Source: an uncultured Flaviramulus sp. (lineage in GTDB: Bacteria > Bacteroidota > Bacteroidia > Flavobacteriales > Flavobacteriaceae). Taken from it: a DNA stretch of 64,000 nucleotides. The position numbers and the translations under genes were made by a program. Shown one piece after another: positions 45,093 through 54,567 of the stretch. The DNA is taken from positions 19,891 through 83,890 of the forward strand of contig CANLXL010000015.1 in assembly GCA_947495125.1 (NCBI GenBank), given 5' to 3'. Each line of letters begins with the position of its first letter. The first letter of the stretch is position 1. The notes under the pieces are model-generated. The model saw nothing but the letters and a program-made list of their open reading frames with translations, ran no database searches and was not told where the DNA came from.

Positions 45093-46805
45093 ATGAAAAT
45101 GAAATACCCTCTGAAAGCCCTGTTTTTGTTGATTATATTAAGTGCTTTACAGTACAACTGTCAATACTCCAAAGATAGTAACACTTTTGATGTCGTTATA
45201 TACGGTGGAACGTCAGCAGGTATTACGGCAGCAATTCAAACGGCCAGGCTTGGTAAATCGGTAATACTCATCGAACCTACCAATCGAATTGGTGGATTAA
45301 CTACAGGCGGACTCGGGCAAACAGATATTGGTAATAAACATGTTATTGGTGGCATTTCCCGAGAATTTTATAGAAATATAAAAGCCTATTACGAGAATCC
45401 CGAACATTGGGTTTGGCAGCAAAAATCTGAATATAAGGACGGCGGACAAACACGTTCCGAGGATCATGAAGATGCGATGTGGACTTTCGAACCTTCAGCC
45501 GCGTTGAAAGTTTATCAGGAGATGCTTAAAGATCTTGATATAGCCATTGTTTATAGTCAGAAGCTGAACAGAACTTCCGGGGTATTGAAAGCGGATAATA
45601 AGATCAGTGCCATTTCAATGCTATCCGGTGAGACCTATTACGGTAATGTTTTTATTGATGCCACGTATGAAGGCGATCTTATGGCCGCAGCCGGTGTGTC
45701 TTATACGGTAGGAAGAGAATCAAACACCCAATACGAAGAATCACTAAACGGGATTCAAGCCAATAAAGTGAGTAAAACATTAAGCAATACAAATTCTAAT
45801 AATAGTATTTATCATAATTTTATTGACGGCGTGGATCCTTATATTATAAAGGGAGATTCGTCCAGTGGATTACTTCCATTCATCAATGAAGGCGGACCGG
45901 GAATTGATGGACAGGGTGATAAGGGGGTGCAGGCCTATTGTTTCAGAATGACCCTGACAGATCATCCGGAAAATAGAATCCCCTTTGCGAAACCGGAAGA
46001 TTACAATGAACTGGACTACGAACTGCTGTTTCGAAACTATGAAGCTGCCCAAGGCCCTATTGAAGCCATGTATTCCTATGGCGATCGATTGGTGCCCTGG
46101 ATAAATTCGGCCATGCCAAACCGAAAAACCGATACCAATAACCAAAAAGGGTTTTCAACCGATTTTATTGGTCAGAACTGGGATTATCCGGAAGCATCCT
46201 ATGAGAAACGGGAACAAATAATAGAACGTCATCGCCGGTATCAACAGGGGTTAATGTGGACTTTAGCTAATCATCCGCGAATTCCTGAAAAAGTAAGAGA
46301 CCAGGTGTCGCGCTGGGGAACCTGTAAGGATGAGTACGAGCGCGAAGATGGCTGGCAGCAGCAATTGTATATTCGGGAAGCACGTCGTATGGTTGGCGAC
46401 CAGGTTATGACTCAAAAACATTGTGAAGGTATTGAGATAGTTTCAGATCCTATTGGTATGGCGGCTTATGGTATGGATTCACATCATATCAAACGTTATG
46501 TTAATGCCAAAGGATTTGTGGCTAATGAAGGTAATGTTGAGGCTCATGTTAAAGCACCGTATTCGATTGGTTATCGTTCAATTGTACCAAGGAATAAGGA
46601 GTGCTCTAATTTACTTGTACCAATTTGTCTAAGTGCTTCACATATAGCGTTTGGCTCGATACGTATGGAACCGGTATTTATGGTTCTTGGGCAAAGTGCG
46701 GCAGTGGTTGCTTGCTTATCTATTGACGATGGTAAAGCTGTTCAGGATGTAGAATATGATAAATTAAGAGATATGCTGATTGAACAAGATCAGGTATTAG
46801 AGTAA
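45093..46805 (+). CDS. FAD-dependent oxidoreductase, exported (FAD_oxidored family)
   Basis: Signal or lipoprotein-type leader ([14 protein letters not shown], Cys near residue 23) then a FAD-binding Rossmann domain [41 protein letters not shown] and a C-terminal return [26 protein letters not shown] ... [23 protein letters not shown] 45093 is preferred to TTG 45081. Members are linked to polysaccharide or xanthan-type utilisation loci, and the CBM9-like lipoprotein 41 bases downstream fits that; the substrate is unknown. Confidence 0.87.
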   Translation: MKMKYPLKALFLLIILSALQYNCQYSKDSNTFDVVIYGGTSAGITAAIQTARLGKSVILIEPTNRIGGLTTGGLGQTDIGNKHVIGGISREFYRNIKAYYENPEHWVWQQKSEYKDGGQTRSEDHEDAMWTFEPSAALKVYQEMLKDLDIAIVYSQKLNRTSGVLKADNKISAISMLSGETYYGNVFIDATYEGDLMAAAGVSYTVGRESNTQYEESLNGIQANKVSKTLSNTNSNNSIYHNFIDGVDPYIIKGDSSSGLLPFINEGGPGIDGQGDKGVQAYCFRMTLTDHPENRIPFAKPEDYNELDYELLFRNYEAAQGPIEAMYSYGDRLVPWINSAMPNRKTDTNNQKGFSTDFIGQNWDYPEASYEKREQIIERHRRYQQGLMWTLANHPRIPEKVRDQVSRWGTCKDEYEREDGWQQQLYIREARRMVGDQVMTQKHCEGIEIVSDPIGMAAYGMDSHHIKRYVNAKGFVANEGNVEAHVKAPYSIGYRSIVPRNKECSNLLVPICLSASHIAFGSIRMEPVFMVLGQSAAVVACLSIDDGKAVQDVEYDKLRDMLIEQDQVLE

Positions 46806-46846
46806 AATATACTTGCTAAAAGATGTTCAAATAACTAACATTTATT

Positions 46847-47524
46847 ATGAAAAATTTGGTCTTCCTTTTTGTCGTTTGTTGTTTTGTCGTTAACTGTTTA
46901 AAGTCTAAAGAAGTAGCACAATCAAAATCACTCAAAGGCTCTTCAGAACTCATTATTCTAGATGGAAAACTAGACGATTGGAAAACCAAAACGAATTACA
47001 TAAAAGGGCTTACAGACCCCTGGGGTGTTAAAGCCAAAGACAGTACCGAATTTGATTATAAGGTGAGTGACGGGCAGTTCTTTTTTTACTTTAAAACCAT
47101 AGATACCACACTGACTATACCCACTTTTGTTTCAGAGCAGTCGGTAATTTACGCAGATCGCGTGGAGCTCTTCTTTTCAAAGAATAAAGATTTAGAGAAG
47201 TACTATTGCTTCGAGGTAACACCAAAAGAAGGTATTCTGGACTATAGCGCAAAACACTATAGGGCATTTGATCAGGATTGGAACTTTAAAACATTAAAAG
47301 TAAAAGCGGTTATTGCTGAAGCAGGTTATACGGTTGAAGGGCAAATCGCAACGCGTGAACTTCATGAACTGGGGCTTTCCGGCGAGATTCATTTGGGTGT
47401 GTTCAGAGCAGACTATCAAAATGAAAAAGAGGTCAACTGGTATACCAAAACCATTCCCGATTCGCCAACCCCCGATTTTCATATCCCTTCGGCCTTTGAA
47501 AAAATCATACTTGATCACGAGTAA
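46847..47524 (+). CDS. CBM9-like sugar-binding lipoprotein
   Basis: Lipoprotein (Cys17 in FVVNCLKS) with a carbohydrate-binding family 9-like beta-sandwich: DGKLDDWKTKTNYIKGLTDPW opens the domain, then FDYKVSDGQFFFYFKTIDTTL, YADRVELFFSKNKD and VEGQIATRELHELG. Typical length 225 aa. Probably surface- or periplasm-located glycan binding next to the FAD oxidoreductase, in the same operon. Confidence 0.82.
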   Translation: MKNLVFLFVVCCFVVNCLKSKEVAQSKSLKGSSELIILDGKLDDWKTKTNYIKGLTDPWGVKAKDSTEFDYKVSDGQFFFYFKTIDTTLTIPTFVSEQSVIYADRVELFFSKNKDLEKYYCFEVTPKEGILDYSAKHYRAFDQDWNFKTLKVKAVIAEAGYTVEGQIATRELHELGLSGEIHLGVFRADYQNEKEVNWYTKTIPDSPTPDFHIPSAFEKIILDHE

Positions 47525-47649
47525 TCTTTTTTGTTGATAACTAAGAGCAATTTCTTACGAAAACATCAGGTTTTATTCGTTTTTAAAAGTAAATTTGTTT
47601 GTGGATTTGAATCCATTTCAGGTGTAGAACATAAAAACTATTCGATAAA

Positions 47650-48888
47650 ATGAAAAAACTAATTACCTATACGCTTCTCATATCAACTCTGTCTCTAACG
47701 GCGCAGGATTTACATACAAGAAATAATGGAGCATCTCAAAATTCGGTAATAATTGTTCGAAGCGATAATGCCTCTGGAGATCAAAATCAAAGTCAGACGA
47801 GTGATCTGGATTTTCAAGTTTGGGATTCCAATACAAGATTAGACATACCACAGGGAAGGATAGGTATGGTTGGTGAAGGAACAAGTTCACAGGCCAAGGA
47901 GGCTTCCGGACGTATGGCGTTTTATACAACGAACGCATCTTACCCTTCTCCAACATTGTTTGAAAGAATGAGAATTACAGAAACTGGAAATATAGGAATA
48001 GGAACTACTAGTCCCAATTCAATATTACAAATTGGAGCTAATGCAAATACAACCAGTTTATTTAAAGCTGATGGTGTTTCTTCAGATGTATCGTTTAATG
48101 GAAAGCATACTGACGGGAATATATGGAGCTTTATAAATTCAGGAACTGGCGTTGGTACACGATTTTATGTTGAAGATGCCAATAATTCATCTTCAAGATT
48201 AACTTTTGATTTTAAAGGAAATTCTGGTGCTACAAACATTCTGTCAGGAACCAGTAATGGTTATGTTGGAATCGGAACTACAACACCGTCTCATGAATTA
48301 ACTATTGAAGGAGCCTCATCCCCTAATATAGAACTGAAAAATTCAAATTATTCTAATGGAGGTTTTGTAATTAATCGTACTAATTATGGAAATCAATGGA
48401 AATGGTGGTCGGAAAGCAGTGCTATGTATTTTGGTTTTTCGACAGATGAAGTTAATTATTCGAATAAGCTCGCTATCAAAACTAACGGTAATATTGGAAT
48501 AGGAACAGCAACTCCAGACATGAAACTAACCGTAAAAGGAAACATTCATGCCGAAGAGGTGAAAATAGATCTTAGCGTTCCTGCTCCTGATTACGTTTTT
48601 AAAGACGACTACAATTTAAGGAGTATCGAAGATGTGGAGAAATTTATTAAGGTAAATAGCCACCTGCCTGAAATCCCTTCAGCAAAGGAATTTGAGCAAA
48701 ATGGAGTGATGCAAGCAGAAATGGATATGAATCTATTAAAGAAAATAGAGGAACTAACACTGTATACAATTCAACAAGAAAAAAAGATTAAGAAGCTTGA
48801 AAATCTAAACCAAAATATAATAAAGCAAGAAAAAGAAATTAAGGAATTAAAAGGGATCGTTGAACAGTTAATCAAATCTCAAAAATAA
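47650..48888 (+). CDS. Exported GIGTTxP-repeat protein with coiled-coil C terminus
   Basis: A signal peptide (1-18, SLTAQD) then a beta-rich region with three NIGIGTTSPN/YVGIGTTTPS/NIGIGTATPD repeats (about residues 114, 202, 280) and a C-terminal segment FKDDYNLRSIEDVEKFIKVNSHLPEIPSAKE ending in a 60-residue coiled coil rich in KK and EKE heptads. This type is common on Bacteroidota surfaces and resembles trimeric phage-tail-fibre/chaperone-like architecture without the auto-cleavage domain being visible. A TAAATTTG -7 box lies at 47590-47597. Confidence 0.85.
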   Translation: MKKLITYTLLISTLSLTAQDLHTRNNGASQNSVIIVRSDNASGDQNQSQTSDLDFQVWDSNTRLDIPQGRIGMVGEGTSSQAKEASGRMAFYTTNASYPSPTLFERMRITETGNIGIGTTSPNSILQIGANANTTSLFKADGVSSDVSFNGKHTDGNIWSFINSGTGVGTRFYVEDANNSSSRLTFDFKGNSGATNILSGTSNGYVGIGTTTPSHELTIEGASSPNIELKNSNYSNGGFVINRTNYGNQWKWWSESSAMYFGFSTDEVNYSNKLAIKTNGNIGIGTATPDMKLTVKGNIHAEEVKIDLSVPAPDYVFKDDYNLRSIEDVEKFIKVNSHLPEIPSAKEFEQNGVMQAEMDMNLLKKIEELTLYTIQQEKKIKKLENLNQNIIKQEKEIKELKGIVEQLIKSQK

Positions 48889-48917
48889 GAGCTATCATAA
48901 TGTAGCTTCATTTTGTT

Positions 48918-48962
48918 GTCATTCCTGCGAATCCTTCCCGAAAGCTATAGTGAAGGAATCCA
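48918..48962. repeat. REP-like intergenic palindrome remnant
   Basis: GTCATTCCTGCGAATCC at the left and GAAGGAATCC at the right end form an imperfect stem in the gap between the GIGTTxP gene and the helicase. The GTCATTCCTGCGAA word is a recurrent intergenic motif in flavobacterial genomes as I recall it; only one copy is present here, so this is a weak call. Confidence 0.35.
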
Positions 48963-49033
48963 CTTAAAAGTTTAGTATGAGGGAGAGTTTATCGCCTAGC
49001 AAACTACAAACAGAGACTGCCCGCTAATATTAA

Positions 49034-50392
49034 TCACTTCCGCTTATTCCGCTTATTATAATTCTTATCCCCTCGTGATTTAGGTTTCTTGTACTTAGCA
49101 GCTATTTTAAACTTATAGGAACCACCTAAATTTTCTTTAGAATTTTTAGCAGATTTCTCATGAAAGGCCGGACCCGGAGCATCTTCATCCCTTCGTTTGA
49201 GAGGGTTATTGCGCTCTTTGATTTGTGGTCGTTCTTCCTCAATTAATTCAGTGGAAATTTCAACATTTTCAGGAATATCTATGAGCGGGATTTGCATTTG
49301 CATTAAGGCTTCGATCTTGGTAATCGATTCTTGTTCTTTTTCCGTAGAAAAGATAAAAGATTCTCCTTTGCGCTCTGCACGACCGGTTCTACCAATACGG
49401 TGCATATAATTTTCAGGGTAATCCGGGGTATCAAAATTAATAACCTGTGACACATTATCGATATCTAAACCACGAGCCATCACATCGGTAGCGATTAAAA
49501 TTCGATTTTCACCATGCCTGAATTGTTCGATACTTCGTAGTCTGTAATTTTGAGTTTTATTAGAATGAATCACACATAACTCATCGTGAAAGGCCTCATC
49601 TAAGGTATCGAATAAACGATCTGCCATACGTTTGTAGGCAACAAAAATTAAGACCTTATTAAAGCGCCCGGTATCCCGCAATAAATGAGACAATAAATTT
49701 ACTTTAGTGTAGAAATTAGGAACATTATAACGCTTTTGAGAAATATTGTCCAATGGTGTTCCGGAAACAGCTATAGAAACCTGCTGCGGACTTTTAAAAA
49801 AGTCACCGATTAGCACATCGACATCCTGTGTCATCGTTGCCGAAAACATAATATTTTGTCGACGTTCCGGAAGGATATCGAAAATGTTTATCAATTGATG
49901 TCTAAAGCCCAGATCAAGCATCACATCCACTTCGTCAATGATCAACTTTTGTATAGATTTCAGCTGTAACACACGGCTTAAAGCCAAATCGTACAGCCTC
50001 CCCGGTGTCGCAACCAAAATATCCACTCCTTCTGCAATAGCTTGTTTTTGCGTGTTAATGTTGGTGCCACCATAGACCCCTAAAACGCGATTATTGATAT
50101 ATTTTGAAAGCTTCTCGATCTCCTCAACAACCTGTACTACGAGTTCCCGTGTGGGAACCAATATTAAAACCCTGGGGTTATCCTGGGTTGAATATTTCAA
50201 ATTTTTCAGTACCGGAAGCATATAAGCGAAGGTTTTACCTGTACCGGTTTGGGCGATCCCAACCATATCCCTTCCCGAACTTACCACATTAAAGGCTTCC
50301 GCCTGAATAGGTGTAGGGGTAGTAAAGCCTAAATCTTCTATAGCATTGTATAAAGGCGCGTTTAAATTTAAGTCTTGAAAAGTTAAAGTCAC
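49034..50392 (-). CDS. DEAD-box family ATP-dependent RNA helicase with DEVD motif II
   Basis: RNA helicase for RNA remodelling. Motifs in order: Q (PTPIQAEAF), I (AQTGTGKT), Ia (PTREL), Ib (TPGR), II (DEVD, not DEAD), III (SAT), IV-VI (RGLDI, HRIGRTGR). The basic tail (RDEDAPGPAFHEKSAKN, KFKIAAKYKKPKSRGDKNYNKRNKRK) should bind RNA. Normal length 452 aa. Single gene, convergent with the GIGTTxP gene. Confidence 0.93.
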   Translation of the reverse strand: MTLTFQDLNLNAPLYNAIEDLGFTTPTPIQAEAFNVVSSGRDMVGIAQTGTGKTFAYMLPVLKNLKYSTQDNPRVLILVPTRELVVQVVEEIEKLSKYINNRVLGVYGGTNINTQKQAIAEGVDILVATPGRLYDLALSRVLQLKSIQKLIIDEVDVMLDLGFRHQLINIFDILPERRQNIMFSATMTQDVDVLIGDFFKSPQQVSIAVSGTPLDNISQKRYNVPNFYTKVNLLSHLLRDTGRFNKVLIFVAYKRMADRLFDTLDEAFHDELCVIHSNKTQNYRLRSIEQFRHGENRILIATDVMARGLDIDNVSQVINFDTPDYPENYMHRIGRTGRAERKGESFIFSTEKEQESITKIEALMQMQIPLIDIPENVEISTELIEEERPQIKERNNPLKRRDEDAPGPAFHEKSAKNSKENLGGSYKFKIAAKYKKPKSRGDKNYNKRNKRK

Positions 50393-50432
50393 AATAGATA
50401 TTTAGCCGACAAAGTTAAGCTTATTATTCTGT

Positions 50433-51323
50433 TTAGACTAAATGGCTCTTATGTATTTCAATTGCGTAAGCCGCTTCAAAAGTCTTTCCCGCCTCTAATG
50501 AAATTATCCCTTCTTTAGTTTTAAAATCCTGATTACCATCTTCATGATCTGCAATACCTAACCAGGGTTCAATACAAACATAGTCTCCTTCAGGCTTAGC
50601 CCAAATCCCCAAATATGGAAAATCGGTATAGTCTACCGAAACTATGGGGCCATGCGACTGACTTGTAAGGGTTACTTTTTTAGACTTCAAATCTTTAAAA
50701 ATCAGGGCATCCTCATTAAATAGGTTATGTGTTAGCGCAATACTTTTGGAGTTGTCAAAAAGAGGTTTGGTTGCTAATTTGATAAGCCCATTTTCAGTAT
50801 TTACCAAATGAGTTCTGGAATTTTCAACCTGTTCAAAATCTAAGCTGTAATCTTCGTACGCTTCATTTTTATAAACAGGACATTTAAAAGCCGGATGACC
50901 ACCAACAGAAAAAAACATGGTCTTATCATCACAGTTTTTAACAACATGATCAACTTCCAAAGTGTGGTCTTTAAGCGTATAACTTATATAAAACTCAAAC
51001 TTAAAAGGGTAATGTTTTAAAGAGTTTTCATTGGCACTATAGACAAAAGTTAGGTTGTTACCCGTCTTTTTATGTAATCTTACATCTCTGTTATGTCTTA
51101 TAAACCCGTGTTTTGGTAAACTATATTCTTGGTTTTCAAAGATATACTTATCGTGTTTTAAGGCCCCGATTATAGGAAATAAGTTTGGGGAATACCCCGC
51201 CCAAACCTTAGGATTCGCATCCCACATAAATTGTGTATGGTGTTTTACAGATGAAATTTCGCAAAGTTCTGCTCCCGTGTTTTTAACAGCTATCTTAAGA
51301 AGATCGTTATGTAATGTATGCAT
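50433..51323 (-). CDS. Aldose 1-epimerase family protein
   Basis: Beta-supersandwich epimerase of the galactose mutarotase-like group: NTGAELCEISSVKHHTQFMWDANPKVWAG at the N terminus, GGHPAFKCPV with the catalytic His, and PYLGIWAKPEGDYVCIEPWLGIADHEDG with the acid residue near the end. Cytosolic; it would interconvert anomers of a sugar or sugar phosphate. Length 296 aa is normal. Divergent from pabB. Confidence 0.9.
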   Translation of the reverse strand: MHTLHNDLLKIAVKNTGAELCEISSVKHHTQFMWDANPKVWAGYSPNLFPIIGALKHDKYIFENQEYSLPKHGFIRHNRDVRLHKKTGNNLTFVYSANENSLKHYPFKFEFYISYTLKDHTLEVDHVVKNCDDKTMFFSVGGHPAFKCPVYKNEAYEDYSLDFEQVENSRTHLVNTENGLIKLATKPLFDNSKSIALTHNLFNEDALIFKDLKSKKVTLTSQSHGPIVSVDYTDFPYLGIWAKPEGDYVCIEPWLGIADHEDGNQDFKTKEGIISLEAGKTFEAAYAIEIHKSHLV

Positions 51324-51405
51324 TTAAAATTTTGATGTTTTATATCTTACAAAATTCTTAATTTTTTAAGTATTCTAAGTAACTTTACCACATAATTTTT
51401 TTCCG

Positions 51406-52707
51406 TTGCGAATAATACAAGATCTACGTATCGATAATATCGAACAATTCAAAGCACAGTTATTGCTTTGGGGGCAGCAATTCGATGATGTGGTTTGGTT
51501 AGATTCCAATAACTACAATCAGGCACATTCGAACTTCGACGCTATTTTAGCCGTGGATGCATTTACGGGCATTCAAACCGATTACCATCAGGGTTTTGAA
51601 AAACTAAAAGAATACCAAAGTAGTATAAACGATTGGATTTTTGGCTACCTATCTTATGATTTAAAAAATGACGTTGAAGTCTTAAGTTCTGAGAATTTTG
51701 ATGGGCTTGAGTTCCCCGATTTATACTTCTTTCAGCCTAAAAAACTCTTTTTAATTAAAGATAATACTGTTGAAATTCAGTATTTGAATCATGTCGAAGA
51801 TGAATTGAAATCCGATCTGGAGTATATTAAAAACATAGGGGATAACCACCTTCAGCGAATCCGAAAGGTGGAGAACAACATTAAAATTAAACTTCGGATT
51901 CATAAGGACGAGTATTTTGATAAGATCCATAAGATGCTCGCCCATATCCATAGGGGTGATATTTACGAGGCTAATTTTTGTCAGGAATTTTATGCTGAGC
52001 AAACCACAATTAATCCTTTAGAGACCTATAATAAATTAAACAGTATTTCAAATCCGCCGTTTGCAACATTTTTAAAATGTGCTGATAAATATTTATTGTC
52101 TGCATCTCCCGAACGATATTTGAAAAAGAAAGGTCATAAAATGCTCTCTCAACCTATTAAAGGAACATCTAAACGATCACTTGACATAAATGAAGATAAA
52201 CTTCTTAAAAATAGATTGTTATATGATGAAAAAGAGCGTAGTGAAAATATCATGATCGTAGATTTGGTGCGTAACGATTTATCTAAAACCGCCATTAAAG
52301 GCAGTGTTAAGGTCAATGAATTATGCCAAGTTTATACCTTCGATCAGGTGCATCATATGATTTCTACGGTAGTATCAGAAATAGAAGCGACCACGCATCC
52401 TGTAGACGTTATAAAAAGCACCTTTCCTATGGGAAGTATGACGGGAGCTCCTAAGATTTCAGCCATGAAAATTATTGAAGACCTTGAGGAAACCAAGCGT
52501 GGTTTGTATTCTGGTGCTGTGGGGTATTTTTCACCGATTGGTGATTTCGATTTTAATGTGGTAATACGTAGTATTCTGTTTAATGAAACCAAAAAATACG
52601 TATCCTATTCTGTGGGTGGTGCTATAACGGCCAAGAGCGATCCGTTGAAAGAATATGAAGAATGTTTGGTGAAGGCAAAGGCCATGCGTGAGGTTTTGGA
52701 AGGTTGA
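51406..52707 (+). CDS. pabB: Aminodeoxychorismate synthase component I
   Basis: Chorismate-binding enzyme of folate (p-aminobenzoate) synthesis. The chorismate-utilising domain spans about residues 165-430: IHRGDIYEANFCQEF, LSASPERYLKKKG, IKGTSKR, IMIVDLVRNDLSKTA, GSMTGAPKISAMKIIEDLE and VVIRSILF. The N-terminal about 140 residues are shortened. TTG start at 51406. Its normal neighbour would be tilS; here a four-helix-bundle gene with inverted repeats sits between them. Confidence 0.9.
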   Translation: MRIIQDLRIDNIEQFKAQLLLWGQQFDDVVWLDSNNYNQAHSNFDAILAVDAFTGIQTDYHQGFEKLKEYQSSINDWIFGYLSYDLKNDVEVLSSENFDGLEFPDLYFFQPKKLFLIKDNTVEIQYLNHVEDELKSDLEYIKNIGDNHLQRIRKVENNIKIKLRIHKDEYFDKIHKMLAHIHRGDIYEANFCQEFYAEQTTINPLETYNKLNSISNPPFATFLKCADKYLLSASPERYLKKKGHKMLSQPIKGTSKRSLDINEDKLLKNRLLYDEKERSENIMIVDLVRNDLSKTAIKGSVKVNELCQVYTFDQVHHMISTVVSEIEATTHPVDVIKSTFPMGSMTGAPKISAMKIIEDLEETKRGLYSGAVGYFSPIGDFDFNVVIRSILFNETKKYVSYSVGGAITAKSDPLKEYEECLVKAKAMREVLEG

Positions 52708-52727
52708 AGGTAAGTCCATAATACACT

Positions 52728-52757
52728 GGTTATAAGGGATTAGTTGAAAGGCATTAG
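52728..52757. repeat. Left inverted heptamer repeat of the second four-helix-bundle unit
   Basis: GGTTATAAGGGATTAG (52728-52743), TTGAAAG (52744-52750), GCATTAG (52751-52757). The 16-mer matches, in inverted orientation, the right-side sequence at 53167-53182 at 15 of 16 positions, and GCATTAG matches 53160-53166 exactly; the left end carries one extra heptamer between them. Confidence 0.85.
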
Positions 52758-52813
52758 AAGGCAATTGTTACTTGAAGACAGTAGAGATTGGTTAAAAGTT
52801 GTAAGTTTGTGTT

Positions 52814-53170
52814 ATGAAGAGTTATCGTGATTTAATCGTTTGGCAAAAATCTATGGATACTGTTACATTAACATATAAACTTTTAAAACGATTTCCAGAT
52901 GATGAAAGGTTTGGCTTAACGTCTCAGGTAAAAAGAAGTTCAGTTTCTATTCCTTCAAATATAGCAGAAGGTTACGGTAGGAATTATAGGAAAGATTATG
53001 CGCGTTTCTTACAAATTGCAAGGGGTTCATTGTTTGAGCTTCAAACTCAACTTCAGATTGCAGTAAATTTGAGTTTTATCAATGAAAATGATCTAAAAGA
53101 AATTAAAGAGTTATCCGTTGAGATTGAAAAAATGTTGAACGTTTTGATCAAAAAGCTAACTAATGCCTAA
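52814..53170 (+). CDS. Four-helix-bundle protein (23S rRNA IVP / S23 family), second copy
   Basis: 118-aa all-helical protein with the family core QVKRSSVSIPSNIAEGYG (about 38-55), matching the first copy's QIRRSSRSVCANTAEAYG. It opens YRDLIVWQKSMD like family members. The gene is inserted between pabB and tilS and its last codons and stop lie inside the right inverted repeat, so the repeat is part of the gene unit. Function unknown. Confidence 0.93.
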   Translation: MKSYRDLIVWQKSMDTVTLTYKLLKRFPDDERFGLTSQVKRSSVSIPSNIAEGYGRNYRKDYARFLQIARGSLFELQTQLQIAVNLSFINENDLKEIKELSVEIEKMLNVLIKKLTNA

Positions 53171-53182
53171 TCCCTTTTAACC
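53160..53182. repeat. Right inverted heptamer repeat of the second four-helix-bundle unit
   Basis: CTAATGC (53160-53166) and CTAATCCCTTTTAACC (53167-53182) are the inverted counterparts of the left repeat. The TAA stop of the small gene (53168-53170) lies inside it, and tilS starts six bases after it. Confidence 0.85.
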
Positions 53183-53188
53183 AAGAAC

Positions 53189-54505
53189 TTGTATAATATT
53201 TTTCAAGACCATATCAATCAAAACTTGGCTTTCTTAAAAGATAGCAAAATCCTAATAGCCATTTCTGGAGGTGTCGATAGTGTTGTATTGACCCATTTAT
53301 GCCATGCATTAAAACTTAATATTTCTTTAGCGCATTGTAATTTCAATTTACGCAGGGATGAAAGCGATACCGATGAGGATTTTGTCTTAAAACTGGCAGA
53401 AAATTTAGAGTTAGAAGTTTTTATTCAAAACTTTGATACAAAAGCGTATGCCGATGATAACAAACGTTCTATACAAATGGCCGCAAGAGAATTACGCTAT
53501 ACCTGGTTTAAGGAGCTTGCGGAGCAATTACAATTCGATTATATTTTAACCGCGCATCATGCTGATGACAACCTGGAAACCTTTTTGATCAATTTCACCA
53601 GAGGGACTGGACTTGAAGGGTTAACAGGGATTCCGGAAGTTAATGATATGTTCGTCAGGCCGTTGTTACCATTTTCAAGTAGTGATATCGTAACTTATGC
53701 CAAAGCAAACAATATTGAATGGAGAAATGATAGCAGTAATGCTTCAGTGAAGTATTTGCGTAATAAACTCAGGCACGAGGTGGTGCCCGTGTTAAAAGAG
53801 ATAAACCCCGGCTTATTACAAAGTTTTAAGAATACACTGAGTAATTTACAGGATACCGCCGATATTATTGATGATGCTGTTAATAGCGTTCTAGAAAATG
53901 CTGTTGAAACTATTGACGATCATCAAATGATCTTGAATATTTCGGAATTCAAGAGATTGAATAACCCGAAAGCCTATCTGTTTCAGATTTTTAAGGATTA
54001 TGGTTTTAGTGAATGGGATGATGTTCTTAATTTGCTGGATGCTCAATCAGGGAAATACGTGACATCATCGACACATAGGCTTATAAAAGACAGAAATCAT
54101 TTGCTATTAAGCCACATTGACAAAGAGGTATCGCAAACCCAAACCATAACGATTTCCGAAGGTGTTGTTGAAATGGACACGATTCTCGGAACCTTTGTAT
54201 TTAAAGTGGTTAATGACCTTTCGGAAAAGAGCGATCATATTATCTATGTGGATAGTGATAGACTAAAGTATCCGTTGACTGTCCGAAAGTGGGAGGAAGG
54301 AGACGTTTTTTACCCCCTGGGAATGACCGGGAAAAAGAAATTAAGCAAGTACTTTAAGGACGAAAAATTATCACTTTTGGATAAAGAGGACGTCTGGTTG
54401 TTATGTTCCGGAGAAGATATTGTCTGGGTGATTAACCGGAGGGCCGATAACCGATTTAGAGTCAGTGATACTACAACGCGTATCCTTAAAATAGAACTGC
54501 GGTAA
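53189..54505 (+). CDS. tilS: tRNA(Ile)-lysidine synthase
   Basis: Lysidinylates the wobble cytidine of the AUA-reading tRNA-Ile. The PP-loop SGGVDS is at residues 26-31, followed by AHCNFNLRRDESDTDEDFV, LTAHHADDNLETFLINFTRGTG and RNDSSNASVKYLRNKLRHEVVP; a C-terminal domain contains VRKWEEGDVFYPLGMTGKKKLSKYFKDEK. TTG start at 53189, standard length 438 aa. Essential gene whose leader touches the inverted repeat. Confidence 0.96.
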   Translation: MYNIFQDHINQNLAFLKDSKILIAISGGVDSVVLTHLCHALKLNISLAHCNFNLRRDESDTDEDFVLKLAENLELEVFIQNFDTKAYADDNKRSIQMAARELRYTWFKELAEQLQFDYILTAHHADDNLETFLINFTRGTGLEGLTGIPEVNDMFVRPLLPFSSSDIVTYAKANNIEWRNDSSNASVKYLRNKLRHEVVPVLKEINPGLLQSFKNTLSNLQDTADIIDDAVNSVLENAVETIDDHQMILNISEFKRLNNPKAYLFQIFKDYGFSEWDDVLNLLDAQSGKYVTSSTHRLIKDRNHLLLSHIDKEVSQTQTITISEGVVEMDTILGTFVFKVVNDLSEKSDHIIYVDSDRLKYPLTVRKWEEGDVFYPLGMTGKKKLSKYFKDEKLSLLDKEDVWLLCSGEDIVWVINRRADNRFRVSDTTTRILKIELR

Positions 54506-54567
54506 TGTATTTATTCTAAATTGGTGCATTTTGAAGTTGAAACAATAACAGAATCCTAGCGATATAA

